The translations under genes and the position numbers were made by a program. Of a stretch of DNA of 43,411 bases, positions 25,036-33,962 are shown piece after piece (position 1 is the stretch's first letter; every line of letters starts with the position of its first letter). The DNA comes from an uncultured Campylobacter sp. Its GTDB lineage: Bacteria > Campylobacterota > Campylobacteria > Campylobacterales > Campylobacteraceae. The notes beneath the pieces are model-generated. The model had not been told where the DNA came from, did no database searches, and saw only the letters and a program-made list of their open reading frames with translations. Where the stretch lies: contig NZ_CAURPW010000015.1 in the NCBI RefSeq assembly GCF_963526985.1, positions 1 through 43,411 of the forward strand, given 5' to 3'.

Positions 25036-26061
25036 TTGAAAAATTTTATCCTAAAGGACGAAAACGCCGTATTTCACGAGTGCGGATACAGTTGCGACAA
25101 CGCGATATTTTTAAGTCTTGCTGGGCGCAAATTTTTTCTCACCGATGCGCGTTATAGCATCGAGGCGCGCGAGCTTTGCAAAGACACCGAAGTTATCGAG
25201 GTCGAGCGAAATTTGATAAAAGACGCGCGGCTGTTTTTGCGAAAAATGGGCGTAAAGGAGCTTGTTTATAACCCGTACGATTTTAGCGCGGGCGAGTGGG
25301 GGGCGCTTAGCAAGGGGCTTGGGGTAAGATTTAAGGCGCGGGCGAATTTTTCGCAAATTTCGCGCATAGTAAAATCAGAGGATGAGATAAAAATTTTAAA
25401 ACGCGCGGCGCAGCTAGGCGCCCAAAGATTTGACGAATTTGCCGCGTTCGTGCGCGCTAACGACGAAGGGATGAGCGAAGAGGAGCTGTTTTTTAACGCC
25501 GAGCTTATTTTTAAGAAAAAGGGCGAGCTCGCGCTTAGCTTTTCGCCTATCGTCGCGATCAACGAAAATGCCGCCAAGGCGCACGCTCTGCCGAGCAAAA
25601 AGCGGCTGAGAGAGGGCGACTTGCTCCTGCTTGACGCGGGGGTTAAATTTAATCGCTACTGCTCGGATAGGACGCGTACGGCGTGCTTTGACGAAAATTT
25701 TAACTTCGGCAAAGAGCAAAATTTTAAAAATGCCAAACGCCAAGAAATTTACGAGATCGTAAAAGAGGCTCAGGCTCTTGCTATCGCGGCGGTTATGCCC
25801 GGCAAAAAGGCGCGCGAGATCGATGCGGCGGCTAGGGATTTTATCGCGAGACAGGGCTACGGCGAAGCGTTTTTTCACAGCACCGGACACGGCGTCGGAG
25901 TCGATATCCACGAGCTTCCGTTTATCTCAAAGCGCGGAGATACCGTGCTAAAAGAGGGGATGGTCTTTAGCGTGGAGCCTGGGATCTATCTGCCCGGCGA
26001 ATTTGGCGTGCGCATCGAGGACGTCGTAGTCGTGCGCGAAAACGGGGCTGAAATTTTATGA
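25036..26061 (+). CDS. pepP: M24 family aminopeptidase, Xaa-Pro type
   Basis: Cytoplasmic dinuclear-metal peptidase that removes N-terminal residues ahead of proline. 341 aa from a TTG start 12 bases after aroQ. The first ~110 residues are the creatinase-type N-terminal domain; the pita-bread catalytic domain follows. Metal ligands are visible in order: D in LLLLDAGVKFNRYCSDRTRT (two Asp), H in HSTGHGVGVDIHE, E in SVEPGIYLPG and E in VRIEDVVV. Its stop overlaps the folK start by ATGA. The symbol is by similarity; pepQ is an alternative. Confidence 0.93.
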   Translation: MKNFILKDENAVFHECGYSCDNAIFLSLAGRKFFLTDARYSIEARELCKDTEVIEVERNLIKDARLFLRKMGVKELVYNPYDFSAGEWGALSKGLGVRFKARANFSQISRIVKSEDEIKILKRAAQLGAQRFDEFAAFVRANDEGMSEEELFFNAELIFKKKGELALSFSPIVAINENAAKAHALPSKKRLREGDLLLLDAGVKFNRYCSDRTRTACFDENFNFGKEQNFKNAKRQEIYEIVKEAQALAIAAVMPGKKAREIDAAARDFIARQGYGEAFFHSTGHGVGVDIHELPFISKRGDTVLKEGMVFSVEPGIYLPGEFGVRIEDVVVVRENGAEIL

Positions 26062-26561
26062 GGGTAGCGGGATCGAGGCACTTTAGCAAATGCCTCTTTT
26101 TCCCGAAGGTTTTTGATTTTAAACCGGGCTTTAAAAATAGCGTTATTTTGGGGCTCGGCGGCAATATCGGCGACGTGAAAAAGCGTTTTAATCGGCTGCA
26201 TTTTAAACTCAGCCGAGACAGCAGGTTTCACGTCGTCGAAAACTCGGCCCTCCTCATCAACGAGGCGTTTGGGTTTAAGGAGCAGGCTGATTTCACAAAC
26301 GCCGTAATGCTAGTGCAAACGAGCCTTGCCGCGAGGCAAATTTTAAAAATAACGGCAAATTTAGAGAGGCGTTTTGGGCGCGCGCGAAGCTTTAAAAACG
26401 CGCCTAGAACGCTTGATATAGACATTTTGTATTTTAGCGGACGAAACAGAAACGATGCGCGGCTATTACTGCCGCATCCCGGCGCAAGAAGCAGAGCCAG
26501 CGTGATTTTGCCGCTTGGAACGATGAGGCGCGTTTATGCTTGCGGGATTAGAATTTGCTAA
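26058..26561 (+). CDS. folK: HPPK, folate pyrophosphokinase
   Basis: 2-amino-4-hydroxy-6-hydroxymethyldihydropteridine pyrophosphokinase, folate synthesis. 167 aa. An N-terminal extension of about 28 residues, Phe/Lys-rich, precedes the conserved start (VILGLGGNIGD). The metal and substrate motif is NAPRTLDIDILYF and the family signature LPHPGARSRASVILPLG is near the end. The start is coupled to the pepP stop. A 37-codon frame with one hydrophobic segment begins inside the folK end (26536-26649) but lacks a good ribosome site. Confidence 0.93.
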   Translation: MRVAGSRHFSKCLFFPKVFDFKPGFKNSVILGLGGNIGDVKKRFNRLHFKLSRDSRFHVVENSALLINEAFGFKEQADFTNAVMLVQTSLAARQILKITANLERRFGRARSFKNAPRTLDIDILYFSGRNRNDARLLLPHPGARSRASVILPLGTMRRVYACGIRIC

Positions 26562-26953
26562 ATTCGGCATTCTAATCTTTGCATTTGCGGGCTCGGTTTT
26601 GAGCGAATTTATAAACCGAGCGAGATTTGGCCGCCGTTTTTGGCGATAAAAATAAATCGGCGAGTTTTCGTTTAAATTTTTATCGGCAAAATAGCCGCGA
26701 TGTCAAATACGAACTAAGTTAAGTTTAGCCGCAAAGCATGAAAGTAGGCGAAACCTCGGAACGAAAACTGCTTGCGCGTAGGCGCTAAAATTTAGAGTTT
26801 TGAGATTTGGCGATAAATTATAGGTTAAGTTCGGTTTTGCGGGTAAATTTAAAAAAGCTAATAAGCGTAAAACAAAACCGCAAAAGCTAAGATGAAATTA
26901 GTCCGAAAAAGGCGGTGCGGACGATAAAACGTAACTGGGACGAAGGAGAGAAA
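26562..26953. other. 392-bp region upstream of flhF
   Basis: No supported gene. It contains a GG-N10-GC sigma-54-like match (26758-26771) and must hold the promoter of the flagellar run. The remainder is AT/AAATTT-rich. Confidence 0.5.
26758..26771 (+). promoter_or_regulatory. Candidate sigma-54 promoter upstream of flhF
   Basis: CTCGGAACGAAAACTGCTTG carries GG at 26758-26759 and GC at 26770-26771, ten bases apart, and GGAAC matches the -24 consensus well; the -12 element reads CTGC instead of TTGC. It lies 183 bases before the flhF start. FlhF itself is needed for sigma-54 gene expression in Campylobacter, so control of flhF by sigma-54 would be feedback; the match may be chance. Confidence 0.3.
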
Positions 26954-28336
26954 TTGGCGACGAAATTTTACACGTTTACCGGCGAGAGCAGTATGGAGGC
27001 TCTCAAAAAGGCGCAAGACGAGTGCGGCGAAAGGGCGATTTTGGTAACTACGAAGCAAATTCAGCCAAAGACGATAAACAAAAAGCCGCTTTACGAAATT
27101 TTAGTAAGCGTCGAAGAGGACCCTGCGGCCGAACCTAAAAAACGCCAGTCTCAAAAACAAAATTTAAAGGCCTACGAGGAGTTTTTGGACGCGCAAAAAC
27201 CGCCCAAAAAAGCGCAAAAAGTAGCCTCCGGCGAAGAGTTTTTTTTGTCGCAAACTCCGCCTGCGGCTAAACCGGTTAGTATCCAGCCCGCTAAAATAGA
27301 GCCTAGCGACGCTCCTCAAAACGGCGAAGATATACTACTAAATATATCAAGAGCGGCCAAAGAAATAAGCCAAATCGCAAACCTGGACTCGCCGCCCGCG
27401 CGCCAAGAGCAAAACTACGATAAAAAAATAGACGAAGTCTCTAAGCAAGTAAGCGCGCTAAGCGAAAAGATAAATTTGATCGCAAATATGTTTTGGGAGG
27501 AGAAGACCGCGGCTAGAAACCATATCGCCATACCGCCTGAGTTTGCCGAGATTTATAAGGAAGCTAAAAATAGCGGGATGAAGGACGAGCATTTAGAGCA
27601 GATAATGAAAATAACCGTAGAAAACGTACCGCCTCAGATGAAGGCCAGCCCGACTGCGGTAAAAAGGTATTTTAGCTCGCTACTACGAAAGATGCTGCCT
27701 TGCAGGAGCGACGAATTTGACGGCAAACAAAAGATAATGATGCTAGTAGGCCCGACCGGAGTTGGCAAAACTACGACGCTAGCAAAGCTTGCCGCGCGTT
27801 TTGCCTACGGCGAGGGCAAGAGGGCAAAAACCGGGATAATAACGCTTGATACGTATCGTATCGGGGCGGTCGAGCAGCTGTTTCAATACGCTAAAATGAT
27901 GAAGCTGCCGATACTTGACGTTATAGAGGCCGATGATTTTAAAAATGCGCTAAAGCAGCTAAATCACTGCGACGTGATCTTGATAGACACCACCGGTAGC
28001 TCGCAATACGATAAGGAAAAACTGGCTAGACTAGAGACTTTTTTAAAGCGTAGCGACGCGGAAATAGACGTAAATTTAGTGCTTTCGGCCGGATCTAAGG
28101 TCGAGGATTTGCTAGAGGTTTATAATAGCTTTAGCTTCCTTGACGTGGATACTTTTATTTTTACCAAATTTGACGAAACGAAGATTTTCGGTAACGTATT
28201 TTCGCTAGTTTACGAAACGGGTAAGCCCGTTAGCTTTTTGTGCCTAGGTCAAGAGGTGCCCGACGATATAATGGCCGCTAGGAGCGAATTTTTGGTCGAT
28301 TGCGTATTGCAGGGCTTTAATAAGGACAAAAAATGA
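26954..28336 (+). CDS. flhF: Flagellar SRP-like GTPase FlhF
   Basis: GTPase of the SRP family that sets the polar position and number of flagella; in Campylobacter it is also needed for sigma-54 flagellar gene expression. 460 aa from the TTG at 26954, which has AAGGAG five bases upstream and gives the typical start MATKFYTFTGES; a GTG 39 bases earlier lacks a ribosome site. A basic, Pro/Gln-rich B domain (about 60-145) precedes the N and G domains. The P-loop is GPTGVGKTTT at 266-275, with LDTYRIGAVEQL, IDTTG and TKFDE following. Coupled to flhG by ATGA. Confidence 0.96.
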   Translation: MATKFYTFTGESSMEALKKAQDECGERAILVTTKQIQPKTINKKPLYEILVSVEEDPAAEPKKRQSQKQNLKAYEEFLDAQKPPKKAQKVASGEEFFLSQTPPAAKPVSIQPAKIEPSDAPQNGEDILLNISRAAKEISQIANLDSPPARQEQNYDKKIDEVSKQVSALSEKINLIANMFWEEKTAARNHIAIPPEFAEIYKEAKNSGMKDEHLEQIMKITVENVPPQMKASPTAVKRYFSSLLRKMLPCRSDEFDGKQKIMMLVGPTGVGKTTTLAKLAARFAYGEGKRAKTGIITLDTYRIGAVEQLFQYAKMMKLPILDVIEADDFKNALKQLNHCDVILIDTTGSSQYDKEKLARLETFLKRSDAEIDVNLVLSAGSKVEDLLEVYNSFSFLDVDTFIFTKFDETKIFGNVFSLVYETGKPVSFLCLGQEVPDDIMAARSEFLVDCVLQGFNKDKK

Positions 28337-29199
28337 ATAACCAAGCCCAAAAGCTACAAGATATGGTAAGCGCCCGAACTAGGGCTAAAAATACTAAATT
28401 TATAGCCGTAACGAGCGGAAAGGGCGGGGTGGGTAAAAGCACGATAAGCGCAAATTTAGGCAACGTCCTAGCTAAAAGCGGCTACAAGGTCGCGCTTTTT
28501 GACGCCGATATCGGTCTAGCTAACCTTGACGTTATCTTAAACGTGCGCGCGGGGAAAAATTTGTTGCACGTATTAAAAGGCGAGTGTTCCTTAAAAGATA
28601 TTTTGATCGAGATAAAGCCGAATTTAACGCTTATTCCTGGCGAAAACGGCGCAGATATACTTAAATTTAACAATCAATTTTTATACGAACGGTTTTTTGA
28701 CGAGTCGCGCAGTCTGGACGAGCTTGACTTCGTAATCATAGATACGGGAGCCGGTATCGGCAAAAATAACGACTTTTTCCTAGAAGCCGCCGACGAGATA
28801 ATAGTAGTTACGATGCCAGATCCCGCAGCTATAACCGATGCTTACGCCGTGATTAAAATGACGGCTAAACAAAAAGACGATTTTTTAATGGTTTTTAATA
28901 TGGTAAGAAACGAAAAAGAGGCCGCTAGAATTTTCGAGCATATAAAAAAGGTAGCGGAAGCAAATATCAAAGATGCTCCGAGGCTCGAATTTTTAGGCTA
29001 CATCAGCGAGGATAAGGACGTATCTAGAAGTATAAAATACCGCACGCTTTTTACAGACGATAACGAGACGGGTCCTGCTAGCGAGCAGATGAAACAGATA
29101 GCATCAAGGCTTCTTAAAAAATTGGAACAAAAAGTGCTTGATACGGGTACGATAAGCAGTTTTAGCGCGTTTTCTAAGCGTTTGCTGGAACAAATTTAA
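28333..29199 (+). CDS. flhG: Flagellar number regulator FlhG (MinD-like ATPase)
   Basis: ParA/MinD-type ATPase that limits flagellar number by acting on FlhF. 288 aa. Deviant Walker A motif SGKGGVGKST at 28-37, switch I DADIGLANLD and Walker B FVIIDTGAGI. The C-terminus is amphipathic (SAFSKRLLEQI), in line with membrane association. Its start overlaps the flhF stop. In Campylobacter the homologue also helps restrict cell division at the poles (known for the family). Confidence 0.96.
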   Translation: MNNQAQKLQDMVSARTRAKNTKFIAVTSGKGGVGKSTISANLGNVLAKSGYKVALFDADIGLANLDVILNVRAGKNLLHVLKGECSLKDILIEIKPNLTLIPGENGADILKFNNQFLYERFFDESRSLDELDFVIIDTGAGIGKNNDFFLEAADEIIVVTMPDPAAITDAYAVIKMTAKQKDDFLMVFNMVRNEKEAARIFEHIKKVAEANIKDAPRLEFLGYISEDKDVSRSIKYRTLFTDDNETGPASEQMKQIASRLLKKLEQKVLDTGTISSFSAFSKRLLEQI

Positions 29200-29209
29200 A
29201 TTTTAGGAT

Positions 29210-29563
29210 TTGATTTTGAGAGCTGAAAATTTTATAGCGTTTTTTACGGTTTGCGGATTTTTTGCCGGCGTGGTTTTCTCGGCGCTAAAGCTTAACGAGC
29301 CTTTGGAGATGATTATGTATACTTTCGCTATCACGCTTTTTTTTCATCTTTTGATCCATATCATTATCATAAACTATGTCGATATCACGCTTAAAAAGCC
29401 TTTTGATAAGGACGAATACGAAAAGCGCTCCGATTATCTAGTCTCGGAGCTCGGGCTTAGAGAAAAGCGTATGGATACTATTTTGGGTCAGCTTAGCAGC
29501 GAACGCGTCCTAATAAAGCAGACCTTGGGTAGGGGCGACGAAAGCAATGCAAAAGCAGCCTAA
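29210..29563 (+). CDS. Small membrane protein between flhG and fliA
   Basis: 117 aa from a TTG at 29210, or 115 from the TTG at 29216, which has better spacing from AGGA at 29205-29208. Two membrane segments (FIAFFTVCGFFAGVVFSAL and MIMYTFAITLFFHLLIHIIIINYV) are followed by a charged cytoplasmic helix. No known domain. As I recall, the same gene stands here in C. jejuni, between the flhG and fliA homologues, so a motility role is plausible but unproven. It overlaps fliA by 17 bases. Confidence 0.82.
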   Translation: MILRAENFIAFFTVCGFFAGVVFSALKLNEPLEMIMYTFAITLFFHLLIHIIIINYVDITLKKPFDKDEYEKRSDYLVSELGLREKRMDTILGQLSSERVLIKQTLGRGDESNAKAA

Positions 29564-30242
29564 TCCCTACGCTCAAACGATAAAAAAAGAACAAGACGAT
29601 ATCGTACTAGCTTATACGCCGGCGCTTAGAGCTATGGCGTTTAGATTAAAGGAGCGATTACCGGCTCATATCGACGTTAGCGATCTAATGGGCGCTGGGC
29701 TTGAGGAGATGGTTAGGCTGTCTCGTAAATACGACAAAGAGCGAAACGACTCGTTTTGGGGATATGCGCAAAAACGAGTTTACGGCGCTATGCTTGATTT
29801 TTTACGCGGGCTTGACGTGGTTAGTCGCGCAGATCGTACTTTGGTTAAAAATATCGACGCACTGGTGAACGAATACTTTAATAAATTCGAGCGCGAACCT
29901 GAGGACGAGTATCTAGCTGCTATGCTTGAAGAAAGCGTGGAAAAGATAAGAGAGGCTAGAAACGTAAGCGCCGTCGTCGGCGTGCTTAGCATCGACGATC
30001 AGATGGAGCTTATGAGCGAGGAAAATACGTTTGAGCGAGTGGAGAGAGAAGATCTGATAGAAAAGATAACTCAAATTTTAAACGAGTTCGAGGAGCGCGA
30101 CCAGCTCATCGTTCAGCTTTATTATTATGAGGAGCTGAGTCTAAAAGAGATCGGCGAGATCTTGCAGATATCAGAGGGGCGCATCTCTCAGATACATAAG
30201 CGTTTAATGGAAAAAATAAGAAAGAAACTCGAAGGTAAATAA
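29547..30242 (+). CDS. fliA: Flagellar sigma factor sigma-28
   Basis: Directs RNA polymerase to late flagellar genes such as flagellin. 231 aa. Region 2 is seen as PAHIDVSDLMGAGLEEMVRL and FWGYAQKRVYGAMLDFLRGLD; region 4 is the helix-turn-helix YYYEELSLKEIGEILQISEGRISQIHKR. It starts inside the end of the membrane-protein gene and its stop overlaps the fliM ATG by one base (TAATG), so it is translationally coupled to both. Confidence 0.96.
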   Translation: MQKQPNPYAQTIKKEQDDIVLAYTPALRAMAFRLKERLPAHIDVSDLMGAGLEEMVRLSRKYDKERNDSFWGYAQKRVYGAMLDFLRGLDVVSRADRTLVKNIDALVNEYFNKFEREPEDEYLAAMLEESVEKIREARNVSAVVGVLSIDDQMELMSEENTFERVEREDLIEKITQILNEFEERDQLIVQLYYYEELSLKEIGEILQISEGRISQIHKRLMEKIRKKLEGK

Positions 30243-31342
30243 TGGCGGATATTTTAAGTCAAGAAGAGATCGACGCACTACTCGAAGTCGTAGACGACGA
30301 GGAGGCGAGCGAGTCTATAGGCGAAGGCAGCAAAGAAGAACAGCGTCAAGTAATAATCTATGATTTCAAGCGCCCAAATCGCGTCAGTAAGGAGCAACTA
30401 CGCGCGATAAAGGGCATTCACGACAAGCTAGCGCGAAATTTAGCCTCTCAAATCTCAAGCGTTATGCGTAGCATCGTAGAAATTCGTCTGCACAGCGTAG
30501 ATCAGATGACTTACGGCGAGTTTTTGATGAGTTTGCCAAGTCCCACAAGCTTTAACGTTTTTTCTATCAAGCCGCTTGACGGCAACTGCGTTTTGGAAAT
30601 AAACCCAAGCATCGCATTTCCTATGATAGATCGCTTGCTAGGCGGCAACGGCGAGGGTTTTGAGACTAGCAGGGAGCTAACCGATATAGAGATAAATTTG
30701 CTCGATGCGATCTTAAGGATGATAATGCAACGCCTAAAGGAAAGCTGGGCTACGGTGACTGATATGTATCCAAACGTAGAGGCAAAAGAAAGCAGTCCAA
30801 ACGTCGTGCAAATCGTCAGCCAAAACGAGATCGTGATAATGGTCGTCATGGAGATCATAGTCGGTAACTCAAGCGGTATGATAAATATCTGCTATCCGGT
30901 TATCTACCTAGAGCCGATTTTAAGCCGCCTAGCTAACCGCGATATAATGCTAGGCGAAACGAGCGCGAAAAAGAGCAGAAACAAAGAGCTAAAAACGCTA
31001 ATCGGACGCGCAGAGGTGTTATACGAGGCGATACTGGGCGAAAGCATCGTGAGCGTGAATGAATTTTTAAATTTAAAAGAGGGCGATATATTGCGTCTTG
31101 ACCGCTCCGCAAACGATAAAGCTATCGTCACGATTGACAAAAAAGAGGTATTTTTAGCCGAGGTCGGACTGCATAGATTTAGAAAATCTATCCGCATAGA
31201 AGAGCTCATCAGAAGCGATAAAGACGAAATCAAAAATATCTTGGAAAAATACGAAGAAGAGCGTAAGGCTAAGCTCATGAGCTACGACCAAGACGACGAA
31301 AACGAAGAAAATATACTAGACGAGGACGAACGAGATGAATGA
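30242..31342 (+). CDS. fliM: Flagellar motor switch protein FliM
   Basis: C-ring switch component that binds CheY-P and joins FliG to FliN/FliY. 366 aa. The N-terminal CheY-binding motif ILSQEEIDALL is present at residues 4-14, then the CheC-like middle domain and the C-terminal SpoA domain (FLNLKEGDILRLDRS). The tail is long and strongly acidic (YDQDDENEENILDEDERDE), which adds length compared with many FliM proteins. It overlaps fliY by eight bases. Confidence 0.96.
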   Translation: MADILSQEEIDALLEVVDDEEASESIGEGSKEEQRQVIIYDFKRPNRVSKEQLRAIKGIHDKLARNLASQISSVMRSIVEIRLHSVDQMTYGEFLMSLPSPTSFNVFSIKPLDGNCVLEINPSIAFPMIDRLLGGNGEGFETSRELTDIEINLLDAILRMIMQRLKESWATVTDMYPNVEAKESSPNVVQIVSQNEIVIMVVMEIIVGNSSGMINICYPVIYLEPILSRLANRDIMLGETSAKKSRNKELKTLIGRAEVLYEAILGESIVSVNEFLNLKEGDILRLDRSANDKAIVTIDKKEVFLAEVGLHRFRKSIRIEELIRSDKDEIKNILEKYEEERKAKLMSYDQDDENEENILDEDERDE

Positions 31343-32174
31343 ATTTTTTAAAATTTTCGCAAACGAGATAAAAGCTACGATCGAAGGACTAACCGGCAAG
31401 ACGCCCGGAGTCGGCGAGAGAAACGAATATGATGCCCCGGGGCAAGAGGGCATCAAGCCTCCTCTAGCCGTGGCTAACGTGAGCGTAAGCGGCGATATAA
31501 ACGCAAAGATAATGCTGGCGGTTACGCCCGTGCTAGTAAGCGCGGTAAGCGAGTGGATGCTTGGCGAGGAGGAGATATCTCGCAACGAAAATTTAAGCGA
31601 AGATGAGCTAGATGCTGCAAAAGAGGTGTTCTCAAATATCCTCGGCGCGTTTTCTACGAGCCTTGGCGCGCAAAAAGGTATGCCAAAGCTTAGTTTTGAA
31701 ATCGCGAAAGTAAATTTTCTCGACGAAAACGCGATTTTAGACCTTAGCGCGTATGAAAAGGTATATATCTATCCGGTTAAAATCGCCGATTTAGACGAGC
31801 AAATTGCGATGATAGCGGACTTTTCGTTCGTTAAATTTTTTAGCAAAGACCAAAAAGAAGCGGCCGCCGCCTCTCCTTCTCACTCGCCAAAAAGCGAGCT
31901 AAGCGCGGACGAGATGCGAAATATCGGTCTGATTATGGACGTTCGTTTGCCTATTCGCGTACGTATCGGCTCAAAAAAGATGCTACTAAAAGACGTACTC
32001 ACGATGGATATAGGCTCGGTCATCGAGCTAAATCAGCTAGCAAACGACCCGCTTGAAATTTTAATCAGCGACAAAGTCATAGCTCTTGGGGAAGTGGTCA
32101 TAGTAGACGGCAACTTCGGTATCCAGATCACTCAAATCGGTACTAAAAAAGAGCGCTTAGAGCAGCTGCGTTAG
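31335..32174 (+). CDS. fliY: Flagellar motor switch protein FliY (CheC/FliN-type)
   Basis: Switch complex component and probable CheY-P phosphatase in epsilonproteobacteria. 279 aa. The N-terminal two thirds resemble the CheC/FliM middle domain (LSEDELDAAKEVFSNILGAF), a Ser/Ala-rich linker lies near 180, and the C-terminal SpoA/FliN domain is clear (MDVRLPIRVRIGSKK, then DIGSVIELNQLANDPLEI). It starts within the fliM end and closes the flagellar run. Confidence 0.95.
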   Translation: MNEFFKIFANEIKATIEGLTGKTPGVGERNEYDAPGQEGIKPPLAVANVSVSGDINAKIMLAVTPVLVSAVSEWMLGEEEISRNENLSEDELDAAKEVFSNILGAFSTSLGAQKGMPKLSFEIAKVNFLDENAILDLSAYEKVYIYPVKIADLDEQIAMIADFSFVKFFSKDQKEAAAASPSHSPKSELSADEMRNIGLIMDVRLPIRVRIGSKKMLLKDVLTMDIGSVIELNQLANDPLEILISDKVIALGEVVIVDGNFGIQITQIGTKKERLEQLR

Positions 32175-32563
32175 GGCTAAATTTGAGCAATTTTTCTAAA
32201 GGCGTTTAAAATTAAGCCACGGCCGGGCCAAATTTAGCGCAAAATCGCGGCGTGGGCTAAATTTGCAGGCGAGCGTATTTTTAAAAACCAGGAAACAAAT
32301 TTACGCGCTAAAAACCAAGGCGGCGGTTTTGCGGGTTTTGGAGGATTTTGCGCCATTTGATACCAAAACCTTTGATAAATTCAGCCAAATTTAAACCGTC
32401 TTAGCGATTTTACAAATTTAAAACATATTTAAATTTATCTCGAATTCAATCGCGCGTCATCTATTTTTAAATCCGTTTTAGCTATCATCTCTTTTACGCT
32501 TGCGCGGTAAATTCGGTAGCGGTTTACGGCTCTAGCGCATAAATTTAACTAAAAAGAGAGACG
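32175..32563. other. 389-bp intergenic region after fliY
   Basis: No gene. AAATTT-rich. A weak inverted pair (CCACG at 32217 with CGTGG at 32254) could form a loose stem after fliY; no T run follows. Confidence 0.5.
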
Positions 32564-33160
32564 ATGGATGAAATCTTAAACGATCTGGCTAAATTTAGGG
32601 ATTTTATGACATATAAAAACCCGAGCGTTACGTTTTTCGGCTCGGCTAGATTTGACGAAAATAGCAAATACTGCAAAATGGCTTTTAGCCTCGCAAAAGA
32701 GCTTGCCGACGGTGGTTTTGCCGTGATTAGCGGCGGAGGACCTGGCGTGATGGAGGCGGTGAATAAGGGCGCGTACGAGAGCGGCAAAAGCCCGTCCGTC
32801 GGTCTAAATATCGTGCTTCCGTTTGAGCAAGTGACGAACAAATACGCCACGACGAGCTTTATTTTTTCCAACCTATCCGCGCGTAAATTCGCTCTTATCG
32901 AGCGCTCGAGCGCGTTTTTGGTGTTTCCAGGCGGTTTTGGGACGCTTGACGAGTTGTTTGAGATCCTGGTACTCGCGCAAATAGGCGCTAAAAAAGCTAA
33001 AATTTTCCTCATCGGTAGCGAGTTTTGGAGCAAGCTTGACGATTTTATCAAAACCACGCTGATACGCGAAAAAGCCGTTAGCAAGGAGGATCTGTCGCTT
33101 TATACGATCAGCGACGATCTTGACGCCGTAAGGGATGAAATTTTGGGGATATTAAACTAA
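32564..33160 (+). CDS. LOG family protein (cytokinin riboside 5'-monophosphate phosphoribohydrolase type)
   Basis: Rossmann-fold enzyme family that splits ribose 5-phosphate from adenine-type nucleotide monophosphates; in bacteria the natural substrate is often uncertain. 198 aa. Both signature motifs are intact: SGGGPGVMEAVNKGA (about 56-70) and FPGGFGTLDELFE (about 121-133). The ribosome site is AGAGAGACG. Single gene, with at most the small frame at 33201 downstream. Confidence 0.92.
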   Translation: MDEILNDLAKFRDFMTYKNPSVTFFGSARFDENSKYCKMAFSLAKELADGGFAVISGGGPGVMEAVNKGAYESGKSPSVGLNIVLPFEQVTNKYATTSFIFSNLSARKFALIERSSAFLVFPGGFGTLDELFEILVLAQIGAKKAKIFLIGSEFWSKLDDFIKTTLIREKAVSKEDLSLYTISDDLDAVRDEILGILN

Positions 33161-33200
33161 ATTAGCGTGCTAAAATTTTACTAATTTTAAGGATTTGGCG

Positions 33201-33392
33201 ATGCTTGACGGGATGCGAGATAGGATCGCTTTTGTGCTGATTTGCCTCGTTTTTATCGCTATTTGCGGCCGTGTCGCTCTCAAATTTGACGCCGCGCGTG
33301 TCCATGACGATTTTAACTGTCACTATTTTTGCTGCAACGACGACGCATACGGTACGCGAAAATTTAAAGCTCTCAAATACTACAAGGCTTGA
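33201..33392 (+). CDS. Possible small single-pass membrane protein
   Basis: 63 aa from the ATG at 33201, with AAGGA seven bases upstream; an in-frame TTG six bases earlier overlaps that site. One hydrophobic segment (IAFVLICLVFIAICG, about 9-23) precedes a tail with four cysteines and several His/Asp (FNCHYFCCNDD). No family recognised. The good ribosome site and clear membrane segment favour a real gene; the short length argues against certainty. Confidence 0.42.
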   Translation: MLDGMRDRIAFVLICLVFIAICGRVALKFDAARVHDDFNCHYFCCNDDAYGTRKFKALKYYKA

Positions 33393-33962
33393 GGGTTAGT
33401 TAAATTCGGTCGGTAAATTTGCCGGTTGCATTTATCTAGCGCACGGCGTTAAATTTTGATTTTTGCAAATTTAGCCCGCCTGCATTTTAGTAAATTTAGT
33501 GAGGAAATCTTTCAAATTTATGCTCCAAGCACCCTGTTAAATTTATACATTTTCTCTGCCCACGAAGCCTATTTTTTACGTAAAAAGCGGTAAATTTAAC
33601 CGCGTCATCGTCGTTTGCAAATTCTGCATTGCCGTCTCGGCGGATAAAATTTAGAGCCGAGCAAGGCGCGAAAGCTAAATGCCACGCCACCCTTGGCTCG
33701 CAAATTTATAGCGTATTAAGCTATTTTTTATATAATCGCGTCAAATTTATACGAAATTGTCTTATTGTGGGGCTAAGGCGAGATTTGTAAATTTTAAAGC
33801 CGAATTTAAAATACAAAACTTTAGGGCGCGGTATTTTTAGATGATTTTTGCGGCTGTGCGGTAAATTTTTGGCGTAGATAGAACATATAGTTCATCGAGC
33901 CGAAAATTTACAAGCTCCGCAAAAAGCGCTAAAAAGACAAGCCCTCGCAATAGGAAAGAAAA
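33393..33962. other. 570-bp intergenic region upstream of mnmA
   Basis: No supported gene. TATAAT at 33731-33736 may serve a long mnmA leader, or none. The minus frame 33496-33690 has no ribosome site. AAATTT words are dense. Confidence 0.5.

Noticed and set aside
26536..26649. 37-codon frame with a hydrophobic segment overlapping the end of folK
   Set aside because: Weak ribosome site and overlap with folK; a single hydrophobic run in an AT-rich gap is easily random.
26915..26953. GTG start for flhF at 26915
   Set aside because: No ribosome site there; TTG 26954 has AAGGAG and gives the conserved FlhF N-terminus.
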